From Schaalia odontolytica (GTDB lineage: Bacteria > Actinomycetota > Actinomycetes > Actinomycetales > Actinomycetaceae): a stretch of 64,000 nucleotides of DNA. The stretch spans positions 1,922,001-1,986,000 of the forward strand of contig NZ_CP133472.1 of assembly GCF_031191545.1 (NCBI RefSeq), read 5' to 3'. Below, piece after piece: positions 43,298 to 52,585 of the stretch. Under the pieces are notes generated by a model. The model was not told where the DNA came from. It made no database searches and was given only the letters and a program-made list of their open reading frames with translations. The translations under genes and the position numbers were made by a program. Within the stretch, counting starts at the first letter, position 1, and each line of letters starts with the position of its first letter.

Positions 43298-45418
43298 ATG
43301 AGCACTCTTGATCTGTCGCAGCTCACCGCTGCCGACATGAGCAATCCGGCGCTGACGCCACAGGACCTTGCCGATATCACGGCCGCACGTGCGGATCTGC
43401 ACCCCTACGTGGCGACGCATCCGTCGCTGTATCCTGCGCTCGCTCAGTGGCTGGCAAACCGGGGTGTCGTTCCTGCTCAACCTCCCATGGCGCAGCCCGC
43501 TCCTGTGGTTGACACTGCTCCCGTCCACTCCGATACGTGGGGTGCTCCGCAGAGCGAGCCTGTGCAGTCTGAGGCCTGGGGTGCTCCGCAGGACGAGCCT
43601 GTGCAGCCTGAGGCGTGGGGTGCTCCGCAGAGCGAGCCTGTCGCTCCCGTGGTGGGGGATGTGCAGCCGGTCGTTGAAGAGCCCGCTGTTGTGGTTGAGC
43701 CTGTCGTGGAGGCTGAGCCTGTGCAGCCTGAGGCGTGGGGTGCTCCGCAGGACGAGCCCGTGCAGTCTGAGGCGTGGGGCGGCCCGCAGAGCGAGCCTGT
43801 GCAGCCTGAGGCCTGGGGTGCTCCGCAGAGCGAGCCTGTCGCTCCCATGGTGGGGGATGTGCAGCCGGTCGTTGAAGAGCCCGCTGTTGTGGTTGAGCCT
43901 GTCGTGGAGGCTGAGCCTGTGCAGCCTGAGAGCTGGGGTGCTCCGCAGGACGAGCCTGCTGCTCCCGTGGTGGAGCCTGAGCCGGTCACCGAATCCGCGC
44001 CCGTCGTGGACGAACTCCCGCAGACTGTCGACGACGTCCAGCCCCTCGCCGAGGAGCCTCAACTGGCACCCCTGATGGAAACACCTTCGGAGGAGCTTCC
44101 CTCGATCTCGGATGAGGACCTCGAGCGAACGATCGTTGAGGGAACGCGCGAGCGCTCCATGGCTGAGGTCGTCGCCGAGGAGAACGCTGCCGCGCAGGCT
44201 ACTGCCTACGGGCAGAACCCCGCCCAGGGCCAGCAGCAGGGATACGATCAGGCGCAGTATGGCGCGCAGACGAATCCGCAGCCCCAGTACGGCGCGGCGG
44301 GCGGTGCCCAGGGATATGCTCCGGAAGGTCAGCAGTCCCCGTACGCGGCTCAGGGCGCTCAACAGGGCCCTCAACAGGGCGCATCGGCTGGCCAGCAGTT
44401 TGGGGCTGCTGCGCAGCAGTTCGGCGCGGCAGCCAATACGGCGTTCAACCAGTTCCAGAGCGCCGTCGTCACGGAGACCGGCAAAGTAAACGGACGCTCC
44501 GTGCGCGCCACCTACGCGCTGATTGGCATGGCTGCCAGCTTCGTCCTGTCGATCGTGTCGATGATGCTGCCCTTCGCATCGTTCTACGGCGCTTCCTTCA
44601 CGATGTTCGCCGCGGGAGCCTACGCGTTCTTCCACATCTTCCTCATGCTGATCGCTGTCGGCCTGGGTGGCGCATACTGGATCACGAATCAGAAGTGGAC
44701 TTTCTTGTCCTCTGGTATCGTCGCAATCCTTGTTGCCCTCCTCGGCGTTTTCCAGGTGCTGGGTGTTCTCGGCAGTGCCACCCTGAGTTTCGGGGGCATT
44801 ATCTTCCTGTTCGCCTCGCTCGGCCTTGGTGCTTCCGGCGTCGTCCTGCTCCTCGAGCTGAAGAACGGGAAGGTTGCACCGGTCGACACCCCGAACGCTC
44901 TTGGGGGTGCCTTCAGTGGGGCACCTATGAATCAGGCTGGCCAGCAGTCACCGTATGGCGCTCAGGCACAGGGTGGCTTCCAGGCTCCCCAGGGTGCGCA
45001 GGGGCAATACGGCGCTCAGCAGCAGGGGGGGTACCCGGGCGCTCAGGCCCAGGGTGGCTTCCAGGCTCAGCAGGGTCAGTACGGCCAGCAGCAGTATGGT
45101 GCTCAGCAGCAGCAGGGTGGGTACCCGGGTGCTCAGCCGCAGGGGGGCTTCCAGGCTCCCCAGGGTGTGCAGGGGCAGTACGGTGCTCAGCAGCAGCAGG
45201 GGGGGTACCCGGGCGCTCAGGCCCAGGGTGGCTTCCAGGCTCAGCAGGGTCAGTACGGCCAGCAGCAGTATGGTGCTCAGCAGCAGGGTGGGTACCCGGG
45301 CGCTCAGCCGCAGGGGGGCTTCCAGGCTCCCCAGGGTGCACAGGGCCAGTACGGCCAGCAGGGCTACGATCAGGGCCAGCAGGGCAATAAACCCTACAAC
45401 CCCTTCGGAACCCGTTGA
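43298..45418 (+). CDS. repeat-rich membrane protein with WGAPQ repeats and a Gln/Gly-rich tail
   Basis: This 706-residue protein follows GAGAGGA. Residues 1-55 resemble a variant leucine-rich-repeat head (LTPQDLADITAARADLHPYVA..PSLYPALAQWL) seen in other actinobacterial proteins. Residues 60-230 repeat a unit like EAWGAPQSEPVQP with acidic Pro/Val spacers. After a helical linker and a Gln-rich stretch, about 405-525 hold four or five membrane spans. The last 170 residues are repeats of GGYPGAQAQGGFQAQQGQYG type, a prion-like low-complexity tail. It may organise membrane or envelope complexes; function unknown. Confidence 0.85.
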   Translation: MSTLDLSQLTAADMSNPALTPQDLADITAARADLHPYVATHPSLYPALAQWLANRGVVPAQPPMAQPAPVVDTAPVHSDTWGAPQSEPVQSEAWGAPQDEPVQPEAWGAPQSEPVAPVVGDVQPVVEEPAVVVEPVVEAEPVQPEAWGAPQDEPVQSEAWGGPQSEPVQPEAWGAPQSEPVAPMVGDVQPVVEEPAVVVEPVVEAEPVQPESWGAPQDEPAAPVVEPEPVTESAPVVDELPQTVDDVQPLAEEPQLAPLMETPSEELPSISDEDLERTIVEGTRERSMAEVVAEENAAAQATAYGQNPAQGQQQGYDQAQYGAQTNPQPQYGAAGGAQGYAPEGQQSPYAAQGAQQGPQQGASAGQQFGAAAQQFGAAANTAFNQFQSAVVTETGKVNGRSVRATYALIGMAASFVLSIVSMMLPFASFYGASFTMFAAGAYAFFHIFLMLIAVGLGGAYWITNQKWTFLSSGIVAILVALLGVFQVLGVLGSATLSFGGIIFLFASLGLGASGVVLLLELKNGKVAPVDTPNALGGAFSGAPMNQAGQQSPYGAQAQGGFQAPQGAQGQYGAQQQGGYPGAQAQGGFQAQQGQYGQQQYGAQQQQGGYPGAQPQGGFQAPQGVQGQYGAQQQQGGYPGAQAQGGFQAQQGQYGQQQYGAQQQGGYPGAQPQGGFQAPQGAQGQYGQQGYDQGQQGNKPYNPFGTR
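43545..43965 (+). repeat. in-frame tandem repeats coding WGAPQ[SD]EPV
   Basis: GCTCCGCAG followed by AGCGAGCCTGT or GACGAGCC recurs about every 39 bp. A longer block of roughly 180 bp, coding QPVVEEPAVVVEPVVEAEPV and its flanks, occurs twice with near identity (from about 43650 and from about 43850). Confidence 0.9.
44950..45400 (+). repeat. in-frame Gln/Gly-rich tandem repeats
   Basis: A composite unit of about 46 codons, with GGYPGAQ, GGFQA and QGQYGQQQYGAQQQ blocks, is repeated about two and a half times with near identity at DNA level. The G/C-rich, CAG-heavy sequence would be prone to slippage. Confidence 0.9.
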
Positions 45419-45428
45419 GATGAAGCAG

Positions 45429-45466
45429 GTGGGAGGGCCCGCGGCACACGCCGCGGGCCCTCCCAC
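45429..45466. terminator. bidirectional terminator between the repeat protein and MgtC genes
   Basis: A 16-bp perfect stem (45429-45444 with 45451-45466) has a 6-nt loop and lies between convergent genes. Confidence 0.9.
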
Positions 45467-45482
45467 TATGTCCAAAACAGGG

Positions 45483-46175
45483 TCACTCGTCGTCGTCTTC
45501 GTTGATGTCCACGCCCGCGACACCGTCGAGATCAGCGAGGGTCGTCACGAGGAGGGAACGTGACAGATCCTGGCGCGTTGCTGCGGTGAAGCGTGCCGTT
45601 GTCGCGCGGCCGTCAGAGTCCGTTCGGGTAGATATTGCGGAGACGCTCCAGCCGAGAGCCGATACCTGGCTGAGCAGCGTCGACAGTACCCCGTGGCCCG
45701 GGGAGTAGTGGACCGTCAAAGTGACCTTGTGTCCGTGAGCGCGCATCAGAATGAACTGGACGAGCGGGGTCAGCAGGGCGATGACGATGAAATGCAGAAC
45801 GGTGCCGGCCAAGGCGAGCCACCACAGGCCCGCTCCGCATGCCATGCCGATTGCGGCGGTCTCCCAGATGGTGGCCGCGGTCGTGAGGCCCCGGATAGCT
45901 CCGTGCCGGGTGAGGATGATCCCCGCGCCCAAGAAGCCGATGCCCGACACGATCTGCGAAGCCACTCGCGAGGGATCGTAGCGGGTGATGCCGTCGATGA
46001 GGATGTCGGAGAAGCCGTACTTGGAAATGAGCATCATCAGGCATGCGGTGAGGCCGACGATGGCCTGGGTGCGGATACCCGCGCTTTTGCCTCGGATCTG
46101 ACGCTCGAGGCCGATGGATGCAGAGAGGACGAGGGCGAGGAGCATCCACCCGATGCTCATGAGGGATTGCGTCAT
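45483..46175 (-). CDS. MgtC/SapB family membrane protein
   Basis: This 230-residue protein follows AGGAGG. It has the MgtC motifs SIGLERQIRGKSAGIRTQAIVGL and IVSGIGFLGAGIIL, four or five membrane spans in the first 145 residues, and an ACT-like cytosolic C-terminal domain. MgtC proteins support growth in low magnesium and survival in host cells by modulating ATP or membrane physiology. It is monocistronic and divergent from the amino-acid permease. Confidence 0.92.
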   Translation of the reverse strand: MTQSLMSIGWMLLALVLSASIGLERQIRGKSAGIRTQAIVGLTACLMMLISKYGFSDILIDGITRYDPSRVASQIVSGIGFLGAGIILTRHGAIRGLTTAATIWETAAIGMACGAGLWWLALAGTVLHFIVIALLTPLVQFILMRAHGHKVTLTVHYSPGHGVLSTLLSQVSALGWSVSAISTRTDSDGRATTARFTAATRQDLSRSLLVTTLADLDGVAGVDINEDDDE

Positions 46176-46327
46176 AGGAACCTCCTGCGGTGGCGTGGGT
46201 GGGTTTAGTGTAACCGCCCGAACTGTGCGAGGCGCGTTTCACGCACGAGGTCGGGGCCCAGAGCGGTCGTGTTTCCAGGGGAGCCAACCCCGGCCTCGTT
46301 AAAGAATGAGAAAAGAATCTACCAACG

Positions 46328-46355
46328 TTGCCACAAGCCAATGTGGGACTAAGAT
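46328..46355 (+). promoter_or_regulatory. probable sigma-70-type promoter of the amino-acid permease
   Basis: TTGCCA (46328-46333) and TAAGAT (46350-46355) are 16 bases apart. The predicted mRNA starts near 46362, leaving a leader of about 28 nt with GAGGA before ATG 46390. Confidence 0.65.
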
Positions 46356-46389
46356 GGGAGGCGACGATCGACAGATGAGGAACCAACTC

Positions 46390-47892
46390 ATGGCAACCCC
46401 CACCCCCGACGACATTGCCAACGGTGTGCAGGAGCGCTCCAACACCGCGCTCAAGCGCGGACTGGCGTCGCGCCATATGCAGATGATCGCCATCGGCGGC
46501 GCGATCGGAACGGGCCTGTTCCTGGCTTCCGGCGCAACGGTCGCGAACGCCGGTCCGGGTGGCGCACTCCTCGCCTACGCGGCGATTGGCCTTATGGTGC
46601 TGCTCCTCATGCAGTCCCTGGGCGAGATGAGCGCGCACCAGCCGGTCGCGGGTTCTTTTCAGACCTTCGCCACCAAGTTTATTTCCCCGTCCTTTGGCTT
46701 CGCCATGGGGTGGAACTACTGGTTCAACTGGGCGGTGACGGTGGCCGCAGACCTGGTCGCGTCGGGCCTCGTCATGGCGTATTGGTTCCCGAACGTCCCC
46801 TCGTGGATCTGGGCGGTCGGCTTCCTCGTCATCGTCGTCGGGCTGAACGCGCTATCGGCGCGGGTCTACGGTGAAGCTGAGTTCTGGCTGGCCGCCATCA
46901 AGGTCGTCATCGTCATCGTCTTCGTCCTGTCAGGCGTCTTCATGATCGCTGGCGTGATGGGCGAAAACTCGCCGGGACTGTCGAATTGGACGATCGGGGA
47001 CGCGCCCTTCCATAACGGATTTGTCGGCGTCATCGCTGTCTTCATGATCGCCGGTTTCTCCTTCCAAGGAACCGAGCTGGTGGGCGTGGCCGCGGGCGAA
47101 TCTGAGAACCCGCGCAGGGACGTGCCTCGTTCGATCCGCACCGTTTTCTGGCGCATCATGTTCTTCTACATCGGGGCGATCGCGGTCATTGGAACGCTGC
47201 TGCCCTACACGGACCCGAGTCTGCTCAGCGCTGCCGACGACTCCGCGAACAACATCGCGCAGTCTCCCTTCACGCTCGTGTTCGCGCGCATGGGGATCGG
47301 TGCGGCGGCCGCCGTCATGAACGCTGTCATCCTCACGTCGATCCTGTCCGCGGGTAACTCGGGGCTGTACGCGGCCTCGCGCATGCTGCACTCGATGGCC
47401 CTCAAGCGCCAGGCGCCCGCGATCTTCGCGCGCGTCACGAAGGGCGGCGTACCCGTGCACGCGATGGCGGTGACGACTGTGACGGCGGCGTGCGGTTTCC
47501 TCACGCAGCTGGTCTTCAATGACGCCTACATTTGGCTGGTCAACATCGTCGGCATCTCCGGCATCATCATGTGGCTTGGCATCGCGGTCAGCCACATTCG
47601 TTTCCGTCGCGCCTACCTACAGCAGGGTTACCGCCTTGAGGACCTGCCGTATCGTTCGCCGTTCTTCCCTGCGGGCCCGATCATCGCCTTCGTCATGTGT
47701 CTGGTCGTCATGGCCGGACAGAACTATGAGGCCGTCATCAACGGCCAGGTGTGGGAGGTCGCCTCGTCCTACATCGGCCTGCCGCTCTTCGGCGTCGTCT
47801 GGTGGGGCTATCACGTTGCGCGTAAGGATCGCACGGTGTCCCTGGAAGAGATGGACGTTGCGCCCGTACACATTGAGCCGGTTTCTCACTGA
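46390..47892 (+). CDS. amino-acid permease (AAT/LysP-like, APC superfamily)
   Basis: ATG 46390 is chosen because GAGGA lies 8-9 nt upstream and a promoter fits; ATG 46375 is possible. The 500-residue protein has 12 membrane spans. The APC signature IAIGGAIGTGLFLASG is at the first span and SARVYGEAEFWLAAIKV follows span 5. The FSFQGTELVGVAAGESENP segment is typical of LysP and related permeases. It should import an amino acid, perhaps lysine, with protons. Confidence 0.93.
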   Translation: MATPTPDDIANGVQERSNTALKRGLASRHMQMIAIGGAIGTGLFLASGATVANAGPGGALLAYAAIGLMVLLLMQSLGEMSAHQPVAGSFQTFATKFISPSFGFAMGWNYWFNWAVTVAADLVASGLVMAYWFPNVPSWIWAVGFLVIVVGLNALSARVYGEAEFWLAAIKVVIVIVFVLSGVFMIAGVMGENSPGLSNWTIGDAPFHNGFVGVIAVFMIAGFSFQGTELVGVAAGESENPRRDVPRSIRTVFWRIMFFYIGAIAVIGTLLPYTDPSLLSAADDSANNIAQSPFTLVFARMGIGAAAAVMNAVILTSILSAGNSGLYAASRMLHSMALKRQAPAIFARVTKGGVPVHAMAVTTVTAACGFLTQLVFNDAYIWLVNIVGISGIIMWLGIAVSHIRFRRAYLQQGYRLEDLPYRSPFFPAGPIIAFVMCLVVMAGQNYEAVINGQVWEVASSYIGLPLFGVVWWGYHVARKDRTVSLEEMDVAPVHIEPVSH

Positions 47893-48006
47893 CGGCGACG
47901 AGGCCGGGGCGCGGAGGGGCGTTGCGCTCGGTGCGCGGCGTGTCACCGCTGGGTGTCGCCCGGCGTGGCAGTACGCCTTGGGTGCCGTCCTTCATAGGAT
48001 GGGCTC

Positions 48007-48639
48007 ATGATCAACACGCGACGCATTCTTGCCGTGACCTCCCTGTCCGCTCTTTCCCTGGGTGTTGCCGCCTGCTCCCCGCAGGGTGCGCAGCCCGAGT
48101 CGAGGTCGACGGCCTCGTCCGCTTCCTCCAGCGCCTCCCCCTCCCCGAGTGGCATGCCCGCACAGAGCGGCTCGAGCCCGCAGAGCGGCGTGCCCGAAGG
48201 GGGCAGCCAAGCGCCCGAGGTCAACGTCGCCGACAATGATCAGCGCTGCGACCTGGCGAACCTGCAGGCCGCCATCGACTCCCAGCAGGAGGCGGGCGGC
48301 ACCACGTACGTGGACATCGGATTCACGAATGAGGGCCCGTCGTGCTGGATCGACGGATTCCCGCACATCGTCTTCTCCGGTGGCGGCTCCGTCATCTCCA
48401 CCGCGGTGCGCGACGGTGAGGCACCCGGCAATGTGTACACGGTGGCTCCGGGTGGCCGCGTGGGCGTGACCCTGACGGCAGAGTCGACGGACGGTGTCGA
48501 GGGATGTGGTCCTGCAGATTCCGATCTTATTGACATCATGCCGGAGGCCGGCAGCGGCGCGACGAGCCTGCAGCTGTCCCTGCGCGTGTGCCGGGAGATA
48601 CCGTCGGTGGCGGTGAGCTCTTTCGAGCCGCGTTCCTGA
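48007..48639 (+). CDS. DUF4232 lipoprotein
   Basis: This 210-residue protein starts MINTRRILAV and has a lipobox (GVAAC, Cys23). A Ser/Pro-rich linker to about 75 precedes a DUF4232 beta-sandwich with four Cys (CDLANL, SCWIDGFPHIVF, EGCGPAD, LRVCRE) that could form two disulphides. TAGGAT lies exactly 6 nt before ATG, indicating a leaderless message. It should sit on the outer face of the membrane; function unknown. Confidence 0.9.
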   Translation: MINTRRILAVTSLSALSLGVAACSPQGAQPESRSTASSASSSASPSPSGMPAQSGSSPQSGVPEGGSQAPEVNVADNDQRCDLANLQAAIDSQQEAGGTTYVDIGFTNEGPSCWIDGFPHIVFSGGGSVISTAVRDGEAPGNVYTVAPGGRVGVTLTAESTDGVEGCGPADSDLIDIMPEAGSGATSLQLSLRVCREIPSVAVSSFEPRS

Positions 48640-48854
48640 GCGCGTGGGCGTAGCCGATACGTGAGGCGGGAGGCGCGATCATTGAATCGTCCGGCTCCTG
48701 CCCGTCTTCATTCGGCGTTCTTCTTCGGTTTCTCCGGGGAACGCATTCGCGTGCAGGGAGAATCTGGACCGTGGCCTTGTTCGCTGTCGACACCTGATAG
48801 GCTGGACCAGCTGTAAGAAGTTGTGCGTCCGCAGCGTCACGCCGACGCGATCCT

Positions 48855-48894
48855 GCGGGTCGCGCGCCCCTCTTCACCGGCGCGCGCGACCCGC
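48855..48894 (+). promoter_or_regulatory. strong leader hairpin before the 116-residue protein gene
   Basis: GCGGGTCGCGCGC (48855-48867) pairs perfectly with 48882-48894, ending 40 nt before the start codon. TAGGCT near 48798 could be the -10 box, which would put the hairpin in the 5' UTR as an attenuator or stabiliser. The rest of the gap 48640-48934 shows nothing I recognise. Confidence 0.5.
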
Positions 48895-48934
48895 GCGGGC
48901 CCCAGGTATCCATGATCTTATAAAGGAGACACTC

Positions 48935-49285
48935 ATGGGCATGCGTTCCACGATGCAGTCGTTCCAGTTCAACGTTCCGTTCGAGCAGCTCTTCCAGGCC
49001 GCCTCCTCGGCCGTTCAGGCGGTTGAGAAGGCCACGCTGACGCGTGCCGACATGGCCGGTCGCGTCGTCACCTTCGACACCCCGATGGGCATGATGTCCT
49101 GGGGTGAGAACATCATCGTTGGTTTCATCCCCGGAGAGGGAAACACCGTCGTCGAGATCACCTGTTCCACGAAGGGCCTGCCTAACCTCATGCAGGACAG
49201 CCGTAACCGTGCGATGATCGGCCGTTACATCACCGCTTTGTCGAACCTGGCTGGTGTCCCCGCCGTGGAGGTCGCCCGTTCCTGA
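48935..49285 (+). CDS. conserved small soluble protein, unknown
   Basis: ATG 48935 follows AAGGAG at ideal spacing and gives 116 residues. The sequence shows alternating beta strands (FQFNVPFEQLFQAASSAVQAV, then MMSWGENIIVGFIPGEGN, then TVVEITCSTKG) and a final helix. The SWGE..I motif followed by a line of the type vEI.S recurs in small actinobacterial proteins I cannot name with confidence. No signal or membrane segment is present. A terminator with the shared core follows. Confidence 0.8.
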   Translation: MGMRSTMQSFQFNVPFEQLFQAASSAVQAVEKATLTRADMAGRVVTFDTPMGMMSWGENIIVGFIPGEGNTVVEITCSTKGLPNLMQDSRNRAMIGRYITALSNLAGVPAVEVARS

Positions 49286-49308
49286 CGGTCGCTTCGCGCT
49301 GTGCCCGG

Positions 49309-49338
49309 CCCCGGCCTCGTAAATGTACGAGTCCGGGG
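49309..49338 (+). terminator. terminator after the 116-residue protein gene
   Basis: CCCCGGCCTCG (49309-49319) pairs with CGAGTCCGGGG (49328-49338) with one mismatch. Confidence 0.75.
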
Positions 49339-49514
49339 CTGGCCCTCGTGTGTTCCGGGCGTGGGGGAGTAGTTGAACCCCACGATCGTCCGCAGCACAA
49401 TTGAGGAAACACACCGTGGCACACGTCGAGCAATTCAGTGCCTCGCTGCCCACGGTCTCGCACCCAGATAAGGTCGAGCACGAGAGAATCCAAGCGGAAG
49501 GAAGCTGGCCAAGC

Positions 49515-49826
49515 ATGACCTCCCAACCCGAGAGCATCGAGCGCGTGCTCGCCCTCCTGGACGGCCTCGAGGACGTGACGCATCGGGCAATGATGGGCGA
49601 GTACATCCTCTACTACCGAGGCAAGGTTGTGGGCGGTATCTACGACGACCGCTTCCTCCTCAAGATCACCCCCGCTTCCCAGCGCCTCCTACCCGACGCC
49701 GCGCGTGCCACCCCCTACGAAGGCGCGAAGGACATGATTCTCGTCGAGGTAGAAGACCGCACAGTCCTGCGCGACGTCATGGACGCGATGTGGGAGGACC
49801 TGCCCGCCCCCAAACGGAAGAAATGA
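49515..49826 (+). CDS. TfoX N-terminal domain protein
   Basis: ATG 49515 follows GGAAGGA and gives 103 residues. The fold signature is ALLDGLEDVTHRAMMGEYIL, GKVVGGIYDDRFLLKIT and ATPYEGAKDMILVEVED. TfoX/Sxy proteins regulate competence in proteobacteria. Isolated TfoX_N proteins in Gram-positives have no proven role. It is followed with almost no gap by the frameshifted TSUP transporter. Confidence 0.88.
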   Translation: MTSQPESIERVLALLDGLEDVTHRAMMGEYILYYRGKVVGGIYDDRFLLKITPASQRLLPDAARATPYEGAKDMILVEVEDRTVLRDVMDAMWEDLPAPKRKK

Positions 49827-49827
49827 C

Positions 49828-50629
49828 ATTGCCACCAACGACTCCGTAGCTCTCACCCCGCGTCGGACGCTCCTTGTCGCCCTGACGGGAGTGGGTGCGG
49901 GCTTCCTCTCCGGACTCTTCGGGGTGGGAGGCGGCCTCGTCATCGTGCCCGCCCTCGTGGCTGTCCTGGGCATGGATCAGCGCCGAGCCTCGGCCACGTC
50001 CCTGGCCGCCATCATCGTTACCGCAGCCGTCGGCTCGGGCAACCTACGCCCTGCACGGAGAGGTCTCGTGGGCCGGAGCCGCCCTCCTCGTGGTCGGCGC
50101 GCTCGCGGGCTCCCAGATTGGCGTGTTGCTCCTGCGGCGCCTCCCAGCACCCGTCCTGCCGTGGATCCTCATTGCCTTCACGATCTTCGTCATCGTCTCC
50201 CAATACCTGCACGTCCCCACACGCGAGGGAGCCGTCTCGCTGACCCCGGCCTCGTGCGCCCTCCTGATCCTGGTCGGCCTGTGCGCAGGGATCCTCTCCG
50301 GCCTCGTCGGCGTGGGCGGCGGATCCGTCATCGTTCCCGGCATGGAACTCGCCGTCGGCGCGGGAGACCTCATCGCCCGCGGCACCTCCCTCCTCGTCAT
50401 GATCCCCACCGGCATCGCCGGAACCGTCACCAACCTGCGCCACCGCATGGTCGACCTGCGCGTCGGCCTCATCGTCGGCGTCTGTGCGGCTGCCACGGCC
50501 CCCGCCGGGCGCCTGGGTGCCACGTGGGTCTCTCCGGGCGTCGGCGCGATCCTCTTCAACATGTTCCTGCTGTCCATCATCGCCTCCACGGTCGTGCGCA
50601 TGCGCAAGAAGGCGCGCGCTCAGAACTAG
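49828..50629 (+). pseudogene. TSUP-family (TauE/SafE) anion permease, interrupted by a frameshift
   Basis: Frame one codes the first half (GFLSGLFGVGGGLVIVPAL, SATSLAAIIVTAAVGS). The second half continues in the next frame from about 50039 (ATYALHGEVSWAG, then GLVGVGGGSVIVPG). Removing one G from GGG at 50037-50039 restores a single protein of about 266 residues with both TSUP repeats. Either a recent mutation or a sequencing error is possible. No ATG or GTG precedes the first span; ATT at 49828, close after the TfoX stop with GGAAG upstream, is the only plausible start. Family members export sulphite, sulphoacetate or related anions. Confidence 0.8.
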
Positions 50630-50707
50630 GGGGCTGAGGCCTCGGCCAGGTAGCATCGCGAGCCCCGTCGCGTAGCCCACCGCGGCGTCGCCGGGGTAGG
50701 CATCTTC

Positions 50708-50808
50708 ACGGATAGGTTGTTCGCATGTGGATAGGCTAGACGCTTGTGGATAGGTAAATAACCTATCCACGTCTTCGTAACCTATCCGCGTGCCCGTAAC
50801 CTATCCGC
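50708..50808. repeat. symmetrical array of six GTGGATAGGT-like sites, 19-bp period
   Basis: Three sites point right (50708-50717, 50727-50736, 50746-50755) and three point left (50761-50770, 50780-50789, 50799-50808). The consensus is GTGGATAGGT. Sites within each half repeat exactly every 19 bp with unrelated 9-bp spacers, and the halves mirror each other around AAATA. It lies between the 3' ends of two genes, so it is unlikely to be a promoter operator. Two sites match the DnaA box TGTGGATAA at 8 of 9 bases. Part of the 469-base gap 50630-51098. Confidence 0.9.
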
Positions 50809-50877
50809 GAGTACGGGCGATGGGCTCAGCAGGAAAGCTGTCAGCAACGGCAGCGGGGCAGAGGGCGGACGTAACAG

Positions 50878-50935
50878 CGGGCAACTGCAGCCGCACAGTA
50901 GCTAAGCGCTGAGGCACAACGGGCAACTGCAACCG
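50878..50935 (+). repeat. two direct copies of a 16-bp sequence
   Basis: CGGGCAACTGCA[GA]CCG occurs at 50878-50893 and 50920-50935, 42 bp apart, just right of the six-site array. No coding potential is seen. Confidence 0.75.
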
Positions 50936-50952
50936 ACAACAGAGGGGATGCC

Positions 50953-50999
50953 GGGTGCCGATGACGGCGGGTGAGAGGGCCAACCGCCCACCGGCACCC
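50953..50999. terminator. long interrupted hairpin in the fumC 3' gap
   Basis: GGGTGCCG/CGGCACCC with an inner GGCGGGT/ACCGCC stem forms a stable hairpin between the repeats and the fumC terminator. It may end leftward read-through or belong to the array locus. Confidence 0.5.
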
Positions 51000-51037
51000 A
51001 AACACAGAACGCGGCCCCGGCCTCGTAGATAGGAAAC

Positions 51038-51069
51038 CGGCCCCGGCCTCGCACACGAGGCCGGGGCCG
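51038..51069 (-). terminator. terminator after fumC
   Basis: CGGCCCCGGCCTCG (51038-51051) pairs perfectly with 51056-51069 around CACA. A further copy of the core, single-armed, lies at 51015-51025. Confidence 0.88.
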
Positions 51070-51098
51070 AATCGCCAGCCGCTAGCGCGACGAGCCGA

Positions 51099-52508
<1,410 letters not shown>

Positions 52509-52585
52509 AGGTGGCTCCTTCGCGTAGGGCTTACGTACCCCACTAGGATAGCGCCGCTCGCGCAATGAGGCGTGGGGCACTCGTC

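Noticed and set aside
43545-45400. CRISPR or intergenic satellite in the repeats of the Gln-rich gene
   Set aside because: All units are multiples of three, in frame with a long ORF, and code a coherent low-complexity protein.
49515-49826. Competence regulator
   Set aside because: Only the TfoX N-terminal domain is present and no competence genes are nearby; a competence role cannot be supported.
50708-50808. CRISPR array
   Set aside because: Repeats are 10 bp with 9-bp spacers and the two halves are inverted. CRISPR repeats are 24-37 bp, all direct, with longer spacers, and no cas genes are present.
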